Assembly (NCBI GenBank): GCA_965214495.1
Contig: OZ243958.1
Coordinates: 434,001 to 498,000 of the forward strand
Direction of reading: 5' to 3'
From: JANQOH01 sp965214495
GTDB lineage: Bacteria > Pseudomonadota > Alphaproteobacteria > UBA7887
DNA: 64,000 nucleotides
This document shows positions 55,959-63,579 of the stretch, in pieces. Numbering within the stretch: position 1 is the first letter of the stretch; each line of letters starts with the position of its first letter. A model generated the notes under the pieces. It saw only the letters and a list, made by a program, of their open reading frames with translations. It was not told the DNA's origin and made no database searches. The translations under genes and the position numbers were made by a program.

Positions 55959-57545
55959 ATGACCACCCCCGACATGTTCAAGTCAAAGGACGACGCGTCG
56001 GCAACGGCGAAGGCGCCCGCTTCGGGGCTCATCGTCACCAATCACCTGAACTTGATGTACATGCTGGCGGCGGGCCTCGTGATGCCGCCCGCGGGGTTTG
56101 GCGGGAAGTACTATCGGGACGTCCTCGAATGTTTCCCGGGCTGGATCCCCGTCTTCACCAACAAGGTGCCGAAGAGTGCGATCGAGTCGGCCATCAGTGA
56201 GGCGACACACTTGAAGCCGGTCCTCGTGGAAATCGATCTCACCGGGATATCCGGCGGCGTGATCGCGCTTGACGAGCACGGTCCGCGGGAACTGCGGTAT
56301 CCGGATCGGCTCGACGGGATGGGCGATGTTGTCCTGGTTCCCGCTCCGCTCCCCGTCTCGCGGATCGACTCGATCGTCTTTCAGACATCCGCCGACAGAC
56401 GGGCATGCGAGGCGGACGCGCGGGACTTCGGCAACGTGCCCCTGGATATCTTTACCCGCAGAACGCACAAGACGCTGTTCACCCAGGCCCCCGATATCCC
56501 CTGGCCGCCCGCCGAGGGACCGGAGGAGCGGGCGGTCCCGCTGGAACGCCCGCTCGCCGCCGGCGGCGTGATGGCGATGTTGCTCCTGTTCGGCAATCTC
56601 GGCGACGCGGCGGTTCGTGCATGTCGCAACGCGTTCGACCCGGTGGAGGAGCAACGGCGGCCGGCGGACGACCATCCGATTCTCGCCGAGCTTGCGACGT
56701 GGATGCGGGAGGACGCGGCACCGCGTTCGGCACCCGCAGTGGCCGAGACGGATCGAGTCGGCTTGCAGAACGCCTTGCAAGGGACGCTCTTCTGGGAAGC
56801 TGTCGAGCGATTGCAGCAGTGGCGGGACACCGGCCGCGGGGCGAACGCGGAAACCGTGTTGCTCAAATGTCTGGCTGCGGCATTGCCGGGCCTCGACCCG
56901 AGGGCGCAGGCGGGGATCGGGAAGCTCCACGCCACCCTCGAATCGCTGACCGGGCTCGCGGACGCGACCGCCGGCGAACTGTTCGATCGGCACGACACGC
57001 CTCTCGCGCACGCCCTGACGCTGTTCTTCCTGCGTCGCGATTGCGCGGACCTCTTCGACTTCCGGAGTGACCGGTTGGGTGAGACGGACTGGCTTGCCGC
57101 CGCGGTCCTGTTCGCCGTTCGCGACGGGTGGCTCAACCTGCCGCTGCGGCTCCGCTGCCGGCCCGGGTTGATGGCGGCCGCCTCTCACCGGATGGCGCAA
57201 ATATCCCATCGCCTCGCCGGTTCGGGCGTCGATCTGGGCGATCCTCCGGCGAGGCCCCGCCCGCTGCGCGAGCGGTTCGGCGATGGCACCGGATGGCGTT
57301 CCGACGAGAAGGCGGCCGCGCTGGAGCTCGCCCGAGCGCAGAAATGGGATTGCGTAAACACTCGGATCACACTCGGCGCGGGCGAATACACGCTCACCGT
57401 CAAGGGTGTTTCGGTACGGATCGACTTGCCGGGCGAGCCGCGCATCTCGCCTGAGATCGACGCGGACCGCTTTCTCAGCTTGCTCGCGAGCGCGCGTCTC
57501 GATCCGCGGACCGAGGCGAAGGTCCGAGCGAAATTTCGCGGTTGA
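55959..57545 (+). CDS. Unrecognised 528-residue protein of the DISARM-related operon
   Basis: I do not recognise this protein. The N-terminal ~120 residues look like a compact domain: GLIVTNHLNLMYMLAAGL, then PPAGFGGKYYRDVLECF, PGWIPVFTNKVPKS, and KPVLVEIDLTGISGG. The H/NL...GL pattern followed by a strand ending EIDL faintly resembles DarT/ART-like toxin domains, but no catalytic residue can be assigned. The middle (~200-430) is helical and rich in Ala, Leu and Arg. The C-terminal ~80 residues are polar and may form a small beta unit (ITLGAGEYTLTVKGVSVRIDL). No Cys cluster, membrane segment or Walker motif is seen. Its ATG follows the preceding stop with no gap and its end overlaps the next gene, so it is probably an obligate system component. 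Confidence 0.75.
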   Translation: MTTPDMFKSKDDASATAKAPASGLIVTNHLNLMYMLAAGLVMPPAGFGGKYYRDVLECFPGWIPVFTNKVPKSAIESAISEATHLKPVLVEIDLTGISGGVIALDEHGPRELRYPDRLDGMGDVVLVPAPLPVSRIDSIVFQTSADRRACEADARDFGNVPLDIFTRRTHKTLFTQAPDIPWPPAEGPEERAVPLERPLAAGGVMAMLLLFGNLGDAAVRACRNAFDPVEEQRRPADDHPILAELATWMREDAAPRSAPAVAETDRVGLQNALQGTLFWEAVERLQQWRDTGRGANAETVLLKCLAAALPGLDPRAQAGIGKLHATLESLTGLADATAGELFDRHDTPLAHALTLFFLRRDCADLFDFRSDRLGETDWLAAAVLFAVRDGWLNLPLRLRCRPGLMAAASHRMAQISHRLAGSGVDLGDPPARPRPLRERFGDGTGWRSDEKAAALELARAQKWDCVNTRITLGAGEYTLTVKGVSVRIDLPGEPRISPEIDADRFLSLLASARLDPRTEAKVRAKFRG

Positions 57546-59137
57546 GCGCGGTCATGCGCATGGTGCCGAATGGGCCCTACCGGACCCGAAGCGAGGCGGA
57601 GAAACGGATATTCGGACGGTTGCGGTCCGCCCTGGACGACCGCCATGCGGCCTATCACTCGCTCAAACCGACCCGGCACCCCTACAAGCGATTCCCGGAG
57701 ATCGACTTCGTCGTTTGCGGTCCCGACGGCCTCTACGTCCTCGAGGTCAAGGGCGGCCGGGTCTCCTGTCAAGACGGCGTCTGGCAATACGAAGACCGAT
57801 ACGGGCGGTGCAGCGAGTCGCAGGAAGGGCCTTTCCGCCAGGCGGAGACGGCGCTTCGCGGGCTGATGGAAGACCTGCGCGCCAATCTCCCCGTTGGAAT
57901 TCCTGACCGGATCACGTCGGGCTACGGGGTCGTGTTTCCCGATTGCGGATTCCCGAACGAGGGCGCCGAGTGGGACCGGGCGATGGTTGCGGACGCGCGC
58001 GCAAGTCGCGACCTTGAAAGCTGGTTGCGGCGCCTATTCGTATACTGGCGAGGCCGGAGCGGGAGAGATTTCAGTCTTGACGGGCTGGCGTTGAGAACGC
58101 TCCAGGAGTATCTGCGCCCGGAGTTCGATAACCCGTCGATCGAAGCGGAAGTCCGATTGTTCGATCAGGTGGAGAACGTTCGGCGACGTGTCGAACGGTT
58201 CACCGACGACCAGATGCGCATGGCGGACGTGGCGGAGGCGAATCCCCGCGTGCTCTGCATGGGCGGCGCCGGGACGGGGAAGACGTTCCTCGCCGAGCGG
58301 CTGGCCCGGCGGTGGGCCGGCGCCGGCGCGCAGGTCGCCGTGGTGTGCCGGTCTCCTTGGCTCCGGCACTTCCTGGCGTCGCGGCTCCCGGCGCCGGGGC
58401 TGACCGTGTCGCTGATCGACGGGGTTCGCCTCGATCGCCGCCGCGCGGGCCTCGCGCGCTTCGATGCGCTGATCGTCGACGAGGGGCAGGATCTGTTCGA
58501 GATGCGCTGCCTCGAGACGCTGGACAGCGTCCTCGCAGGCGGGCTGGAGGCGGGCCGATGGTGCTGGTTCCACGACCTCAACAACCAGTCGCTCACCCGT
58601 CGTTTCGAGCGGGAGGCGAAGGAGTATCTGGAATCCCTCGACCCGGTGCGGATGCCGTTGCGGATCAATTGCCGCAACACTCGGGCCATCCTGGAGTGGA
58701 TACAGGAAGAACTCGACGCCGATCTCGGCGTGCGCGGCGTAGGAGCCGGGCCGGCCGTGCGCTGCCAGACGGCTGCGAACCCACGCGATTCTGCCGAAAG
58801 GGCTGACCGAGAAATCTTCGAACTGGTGGACGTGGGCGGGCTCGCCCCGGGATCGGTGACGATTTTGTCGCCGCACGATCTCGCCGATTCGTCGATCGCC
58901 GGGATGCCGGCTGACGCCGCCAGTCGGGTTCGGCGCCTGGACGAGTATTCGATGCGGCACGTCCCCGGCGACAGCGTCGGGTTCGCTCGCATCGACGAGT
59001 TCAAGGGTCTCGAGAACGAGGCGGTCGTGGTTGTGGACCTCCCCGCTCCCAACCGGGCGGACGAAAACGAGGCGGCTCATTACGTGGCGATGAGTCGCGC
59101 GCGTTCAGTGCTGTCGCTGATCTATCGGTGCTGGTAA
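57542..59137 (+). CDS. NERD nuclease domain fused to UvrD-like SF1 helicase
   Basis: The 531-residue product has an N-terminal NERD domain (~14-130) with the PD-(D/E)XK-like core: SEAEKRIFGRLR, PEIDFVVCGPDGLYVLEVKGG (Asp55, Glu68, Lys70). It is followed by a UvrD-like helicase: GGAGTGKTFLAERL (Walker A, ~241), ALIVDEGQDLFEM (motif II, ~309), LRINCRNTRAILEW, EFKGLENEAVVVVDL (motif V, ~487) and AHYVAMSRARSVLSLIY (motif VI, ~512). NERD-helicases are predicted DNA-cutting proteins, so this is the best candidate nuclease of the operon. TTG 57542 overlaps the preceding stop by four bases; ATG 57554 or 57560 are alternatives. No gene follows on this strand before the divergent dsbA/xseA pair. Confidence 0.88.
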   Translation: MSAVMRMVPNGPYRTRSEAEKRIFGRLRSALDDRHAAYHSLKPTRHPYKRFPEIDFVVCGPDGLYVLEVKGGRVSCQDGVWQYEDRYGRCSESQEGPFRQAETALRGLMEDLRANLPVGIPDRITSGYGVVFPDCGFPNEGAEWDRAMVADARASRDLESWLRRLFVYWRGRSGRDFSLDGLALRTLQEYLRPEFDNPSIEAEVRLFDQVENVRRRVERFTDDQMRMADVAEANPRVLCMGGAGTGKTFLAERLARRWAGAGAQVAVVCRSPWLRHFLASRLPAPGLTVSLIDGVRLDRRRAGLARFDALIVDEGQDLFEMRCLETLDSVLAGGLEAGRWCWFHDLNNQSLTRRFEREAKEYLESLDPVRMPLRINCRNTRAILEWIQEELDADLGVRGVGAGPAVRCQTAANPRDSAERADREIFELVDVGGLAPGSVTILSPHDLADSSIAGMPADAASRVRRLDEYSMRHVPGDSVGFARIDEFKGLENEAVVVVDLPAPNRADENEAAHYVAMSRARSVLSLIYRCW

Positions 59138-59350
59138 CCGCCGTCGTGGCCCATACGTAACCTGGCGAACCGGCGGACAGAGTGGCTCCCGTGCATGGAG
59201 ACGCCAAGACTGCGGGCCCAATCAGGCAAAAGCTTCGCCCGAGCGACGGGCCGCGCCTTCGTAACACTGCTTGACGAAGACCGAAGAGCACGAACCTCCG
59301 CCAACGGCGCGGCCGGAGATTCCGGCGCCGGGAACAGGCAACGGATCGCG

Positions 59351-60019
59351 TCACCGGGGATCGTGGCGTCTCGACGTTTCCGCCGCGTTCTCGCGCGCGG
59401 CGGACAGCACTTGCCGGAAGATTTGCGGATCCTGGGCGCCGGGCAGGGCGTGGCGGCCCGCGAAGACGAAGAACGGCACACCCTGAATTCCCATCGCGCG
59501 CGCACGGCGGTCCTGTTCCCGCACGAGTTCGGCGTCGGCGTCGCTGTCGAGCCAGGCGCGAACCGCCGCTGCGTCGAAACCGCACGCCGCCGCGACTTCC
59601 ACCAGCGCCGCCGTGTCGCCTATATCCGTGCCGGCCTCGAAATACGCATGGAACAGCGCCTCCACCACGCGGGTTTGCGCGCCGGCGTCGCCGTTTCGCC
59701 CCGCATAGTAGATCAGGCGGTGCGAATCGAGCGTGTTCGGGGTGCGTTCGATCGCGCCCGGGTCGTAAGTCAGCCCCTCCGTCGCGGCCGCTTCGGTGAT
59801 CGTCCGGCCGACCTCGGCCGCGCGGCCCTCGCCGCCGAATTTCAGTGCGAGATAGGTCGCACGGTCCATTCCGCCCGCCGGCATGTCCGGGTTGAGCTGA
59901 AACGGATGCCACACGATCTCCGGCGTCGGCCCGTCCAACCCGTCCAGCGCCCGCTCGAGCCGGCGCTTGCCGACATAGCACCACGGACACACCGTATCCG
60001 AAACGACGTCGATCCTCAT
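59351..60019 (-). CDS. DsbA/FrnE-like thioredoxin-fold oxidoreductase
   Basis: The 222-residue product starts MRIDVVSDTVCPWCYVGKRR, a thioredoxin-fold strand followed by the CPWC active site (Cys11, Cys14), and has the FrnE-type helical insertion (RTPNTLDSHRLIYYAGR) and cis-Pro loop (GIQGVPFFVFAGR). There is no signal peptide, so it is probably cytoplasmic. The reaction is a thiol-disulfide exchange or isomerisation; the substrate is unknown. It is divergent from xseA, with 90 bases between starts, and faces the end of the DISARM-related operon across 213 bases in which I see nothing definite. Confidence 0.9.
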   Translation of the reverse strand: MRIDVVSDTVCPWCYVGKRRLERALDGLDGPTPEIVWHPFQLNPDMPAGGMDRATYLALKFGGEGRAAEVGRTITEAAATEGLTYDPGAIERTPNTLDSHRLIYYAGRNGDAGAQTRVVEALFHAYFEAGTDIGDTAALVEVAAACGFDAAAVRAWLDSDADAELVREQDRRARAMGIQGVPFFVFAGRHALPGAQDPQIFRQVLSAARENAAETSRRHDPR

Positions 60020-60109
60020 GCGCCGACTCCCTCCGCAAATGCCCCGCGATTATGACGCCGGACGCCGAGCGGGGACAGGCACTGTTCCGGTCCGGTCCGG
60101 CGGCCTATC

Positions 60110-61591
60110 ATGCCGACCATGACCCAGGGCGAAACCCGGACTGGCAATCTGCCCGAATACACAGTTGGTGAGGTCGCCCGGGCAGTCAGGCGCACCGTCG
60201 AGGGCGCCTTCGAGCGCGTGCGCGTGCGCGGCGAAATCTCCGGCTTCACCAAAGCCGCCTCCGGCCATCTCTATCTGTCGCTCAAGGACGAAACCGCGAC
60301 GCTGGATACGGTGATCTGGCGCAATACCGCCGCGCGCCTGCGCATGCGTCCCGAGGACGGACTCGAAGTGGTGTGCGAAGGGCGGCTGAGCACCTATGCG
60401 CCGCGCTCGCGCTATCAGCTCATCGTCGATTCGATGGCCGTGGCGGGCGCCGGCGCGCTGCTCGCCCTGCTCGAAGAGCGCAGACGCAAACTCGCCGCCG
60501 AGGGACTGTTCGACGCAACCCGCAAGCGGCCCATTCCCTTTCTGCCGGCCGTCGTCGGTGTCGTAACCTCGCCGTCCGGGGCCGCTATTCGCGACGTCCT
60601 GCAACGCTTGGGAGACCGCTTCCCGCGCCCGGTGCTGGTCTGGCCGGCGCGGGTTCAGGGCGAGGGCGCGGCGGCGGAGATCGCGCGCGCCATCGCCGGC
60701 TTCAACGCGCTCGCGCTCGACCGCGCGCCGCCGCGCCCCGACGTGTTGATCGTCGCCCGTGGCGGCGGCAGCATCGAAGACCTGTGGGCGTTCAACGAAG
60801 AGGCGGTCGTGCGCGCCGCCGCTGCCAGCGCTATCCCGCTCATCAGCGCCGTCGGGCACGAAACCGACACCACGCTGATCGATCACGCCGCCGACTGGCG
60901 TGCCCCGACCCCCACCGCGGCGGCCGAGAAGGCAGTTCCGGTGCGCGCTGAACTGGTCGTGGATCTGCTTGACTGCGCGCGGCGTCTCGCTGCCGGCTTC
61001 GCCCGCCTCGCCACCGACCGGCGGCGCGCGCTCGCCGGACTCGCTCGCGGCTTGCCGCGTCCGCGCGCGGTCATCGGCGAAGCCGTCCAGCGCCTCGACG
61101 ACCGCGCGGCCGCCCTCGATCGCGCCATCGCCGTCCACCGTGAGCGGCGCAGCGCCGCCCTTGCCGCCCTCTACCACCGGCTCGACAGTCCGGCGGCGCA
61201 GGTCGCCGCCGCGCGCGGCCGACACCGGCTTGCCGTACAGGCGTTGCGCGCCGCCGCGCTCTCTCGCGACGGCGCATACCGGCGGGTTCTCGAGCGCTGG
61301 ACCGGCGATCGGCGGCTGGTCGTTGCCGCACGCCGCCTCGCCGCTGAGCGCGGCCGACGCCTCGCCGCCCTGGCGGCGCGTCTCGAATCCGTGAGCTACC
61401 GCAATGTGCTTGCGCGGGGTTACGCGATGGTACGCGGTCCCGGCGGCGTTCTGCGCACCGCCGGCGCGGCCCGGCGCGCGGGGCGCTTCGCCGTCCAGTT
61501 CCACGACGGTCGCGTCGATGTCCGAACCGCCGGCGCTCGGCGTGCGGCGCCGGCGAGCCGGGGCGACTCCGCTCAGGGCCGTTTGTTGTGA
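60110..61591 (+). CDS. xseA: Exodeoxyribonuclease VII large subunit
   Basis: The 493-residue product is a full XseA: an OB-fold N-terminal domain (VRVRGEISGFTKAASGHLYLSLKD, ~40-63), the catalytic domain with VVGVVTSPSGAAIRDVL, PARVQGEGAAAEIARAI, VLIVARGGGSIEDLWAFNEE and SAVGHETDTTLIDHAADWRAPTP, then coiled-coil helices and a C-terminal strand (VLARGYAMVRGPGG). With XseB it degrades single-stranded DNA to oligonucleotides. ATG 60110 or ATG 60119 may be the start. The final TGA overlaps the GTG of the next gene (GTGA), so the two are coupled. xseB is not in the window. Confidence 0.95.
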   Translation: MPTMTQGETRTGNLPEYTVGEVARAVRRTVEGAFERVRVRGEISGFTKAASGHLYLSLKDETATLDTVIWRNTAARLRMRPEDGLEVVCEGRLSTYAPRSRYQLIVDSMAVAGAGALLALLEERRRKLAAEGLFDATRKRPIPFLPAVVGVVTSPSGAAIRDVLQRLGDRFPRPVLVWPARVQGEGAAAEIARAIAGFNALALDRAPPRPDVLIVARGGGSIEDLWAFNEEAVVRAAAASAIPLISAVGHETDTTLIDHAADWRAPTPTAAAEKAVPVRAELVVDLLDCARRLAAGFARLATDRRRALAGLARGLPRPRAVIGEAVQRLDDRAAALDRAIAVHRERRSAALAALYHRLDSPAAQVAAARGRHRLAVQALRAAALSRDGAYRRVLERWTGDRRLVVAARRLAAERGRRLAALAARLESVSYRNVLARGYAMVRGPGGVLRTAGAARRAGRFAVQFHDGRVDVRTAGARRAAPASRGDSAQGRLL

Positions 61592-62397
61592 AGGCGCTTG
61601 CCGCGGCCGTTGCGTGCCTCCTCGCCGGCGTGGCGCAAGCTGCGTCGCTTGTCATCGATCGCCAGCCCGAACAGGGCGGCATGGTGATCGGGCGCACCGA
61701 CCCCGGTTGCACGCTGTTCATGGACGGTGCCGAGGTGCGGGTCGCGGCGGACGGCCATTTCATACTCGGCTTCGGGCGCGATCAGGCCGCCTGGGCTGTG
61801 CTGCGGGTGATGTGCCCCGACGGTACGCAGCGCCGTCAATTTTTGCCCGTCGACGAGCGCGTCTGGGACGAGCAGCGCATCGACGGCGTGCCGCAACCGA
61901 TGGTCACCCCCGATGAGGCGGCGCTGGAGCGGATTCACGCCGACGCGGCGCGTGTCCGCGCGGCGCGCGACACCGAAAGCGATCTCGAGGGCTGGCGCGA
62001 GGCGTTGATCTGGCCGGTGATCGGCACCGTCACCGGCGTGTATGGCTCGCGCCGTGTGCTCAACGGCGAGCCGCGCCGGCCGCATTTCGGCATCGACATC
62101 GCCGCGCCCGCCGGAACGCCCGTGCGCGCCGCCGCGCCCGGCCGCGTCAGCCTCGCCGAAGCGCTCTATCTGTCGGGGGGCACCGTGGTGCTCGACCACG
62201 GCCTCGGCCTGTCGTCGAGCTATCTGCATCTCGACGCCATCGCCGTGCGGCCCGGCGACATGGTGGGCCAGGGCGACGTGCTCGGGACGGTGGGGGCCAC
62301 CGGCCGCGCCACGGGCGCGCATCTCGACTGGCGCCTCAACTGGTATCGGACTCGTCTCGATCCCGAACGTGCCGCCGGGCCGATGCCGGCGCGCTAG
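61588..62397 (+). CDS. Periplasmic M23-family metallopeptidase
   Basis: The 269-residue product has a signal peptide (KALAAAVACLLAGVAQAAS, cleavage after AQA), a beta-rich N-terminal region typical of these secreted M23 proteins (QPEQGGMVIGRTDPG) and a LytM-type peptidase domain (~145-255): PHFGIDIAAPAGTPVRAA supplies the first His and Asp ligands, SSYLHLDAI a further His, and RATGAHLDWRLNWY the last motif. The last motif is HLD rather than HLH, a variant I recall in part of this family. It should cut or regulate the cutting of peptidoglycan cross-links in the periplasm. It starts at GTG 61588 overlapping xseA and its 3' end overlaps the opposing acyltransferase gene by 62 bases. Confidence 0.88.
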   Translation: MKALAAAVACLLAGVAQAASLVIDRQPEQGGMVIGRTDPGCTLFMDGAEVRVAADGHFILGFGRDQAAWAVLRVMCPDGTQRRQFLPVDERVWDEQRIDGVPQPMVTPDEAALERIHADAARVRAARDTESDLEGWREALIWPVIGTVTGVYGSRRVLNGEPRRPHFGIDIAAPAGTPVRAAAPGRVSLAEALYLSGGTVVLDHGLGLSSSYLHLDAIAVRPGDMVGQGDVLGTVGATGRATGAHLDWRLNWYRTRLDPERAAGPMPAR

Positions 62398-63283
62398 CTG
62401 GCTCCTCGCGCGGCCATCGGCGGTGCAGCCACAGCCACTGCTCCGGGCGCTCGCGAATCCAGCCTTCCAGCATCGTATTGATGCTGCGCGTCACGCTGGC
62501 GATATCCGCCTCGCGGTCGCCTGTATCGGGAAGCCGCAGCGGCGGCGTGACGGTGAAACGGAACCGGGCGCCGCCAAGCCGTTCGAGGCGGACGCACACG
62601 ATCGGCACGTCGTATCGGAACGCCAGCCGCGCCGGTGTCGTCGAGGTCATCGCGTCGCGCCCGAAGAACGGCGCCGCGATGCCCTCGTTGAACTTCTGAT
62701 CGACCAATATGCCGATGTGCGCGCCTCGTCTGAGGGCGGCCACCGTCCCGCGCGCGGCCGACGGTCCCTTCGCATGGTGGCTGCCGCCGGCGGGCGCGCG
62801 CAGCCGGCGCAGGAAACGGTCGAGCAACGGGTTGTTGAGGGCGCGATAGACATGCGCCAGGGGCAACCCCTCGCGCGCGCCGAGCACTGGCGGGATCTCC
62901 CAGTTCCCGATATGGCCGCCGACGCAGAAACCGCCGATGCCGTCGTCGCGTAGCGCGCGGATATGTTCCCCGCCCACGACCTCGATACGCTCGCCGCCGG
63001 GGTCGAGGAAGCGGTCGAGATGGGGATATTCCGCCAGCACGCGACCCAGATTGTCCCACATCCCGGCGAGAACGGCTTCGCGCGCCGCCGCGCCGTACTC
63101 CGGGAACGCGCGTTCGAGATTGATCCGCGCGCGGTTCGAAATGCCGAGCCGCGGTCCGACGGTGCGGCACAGCGCGCCGCCGAGCGCCGACGCGCGGTCG
63201 ATCGACAGCAGGCCGAACACGCCCAGCAGCGCGCGCACCAGCACATATTCGCCGACATGGCGGACGCGGCGGAGAAGGGGCAT
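62336..63283 (-). CDS. lpxL: Lipid A biosynthesis lauroyl-type acyltransferase
   Basis: The 315-residue product matches LpxL/HtrB: an N-terminal membrane segment (VLVRALLGVFGLLSID), NRARINLERAFPE, MWDNLGRVLAEYPHL, the HX4E catalytic motif GGHIGNWE, and IGILVDQKFNEG. It transfers a secondary acyl chain onto lipid A at the inner membrane, so the cell makes lipopolysaccharide. I chose ATG at 63283 (MPLLRRVRHVGEYV) because it gives the family length; the frame runs open to 63610 without homologous sequence. LpxL versus LpxM specificity is not decided. Confidence 0.9.
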   Translation of the reverse strand: MPLLRRVRHVGEYVLVRALLGVFGLLSIDRASALGGALCRTVGPRLGISNRARINLERAFPEYGAAAREAVLAGMWDNLGRVLAEYPHLDRFLDPGGERIEVVGGEHIRALRDDGIGGFCVGGHIGNWEIPPVLGAREGLPLAHVYRALNNPLLDRFLRRLRAPAGGSHHAKGPSAARGTVAALRRGAHIGILVDQKFNEGIAAPFFGRDAMTSTTPARLAFRYDVPIVCVRLERLGGARFRFTVTPPLRLPDTGDREADIASVTRSINTMLEGWIRERPEQWLWLHRRWPREEPASAPASARRHVRDRDESDTS

Positions 63284-63579
63284 TCCGGTGTTCGTCGGTT
63301 GGCTGTTGCGACGGCACGATAACGGCAAAGGCGGGGCCGGCGCGCAAGCGGTTTCGCGCCGCGCGCGAAAGTGCCGTCCGTCGCTCCGGACAGTGCGCAA
63401 TCGCTTGCGTTGCGAAAATGAAGAAACTATGAACGGCGTCAGTGGCGGCGGCGTTCTCCCGCCGGCCGCAAGGCTTTGAATGGACCGGAGACGTCCCGCG
63501 TTCATCCCCTGCGTCAACGGCGACGCCGCGCCGGCCGGCCTCCGGGCCGGCCGTGACCCGGGCGCCCGAAGATCGAGAT
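63284..63579. other. Divergent intergenic region between lpxL and korA
   Basis: About 296 bases hold both promoters. No gene is recognised, and no clear -35/-10 pair was found. A perfect 9-base hairpin (CGGCCGGCC, TCCG loop, GGCCGGCCG at 63532-63553) sits 27 bases before the korA ATG and could be a terminator-like or translational control element. Confidence 0.4.
63532..63553 (+). promoter_or_regulatory. Perfect 9-bp hairpin upstream of korA
   Basis: CGGCCGGCC (63532-63540) pairs with GGCCGGCCG (63545-63553) around TCCG. There is no following T tract, so it is not a standard terminator. Its closeness to the korA start suggests a leader structure, but chance formation in GC-rich DNA is possible. 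Confidence 0.45.

Noticed and set aside
59138..59350. Possible integrase remnant on the minus strand after the defence operon.
   Set aside because: The short translated stretch shows no R-H-R-Y pattern or other recombinase motif; it may be random open sequence.
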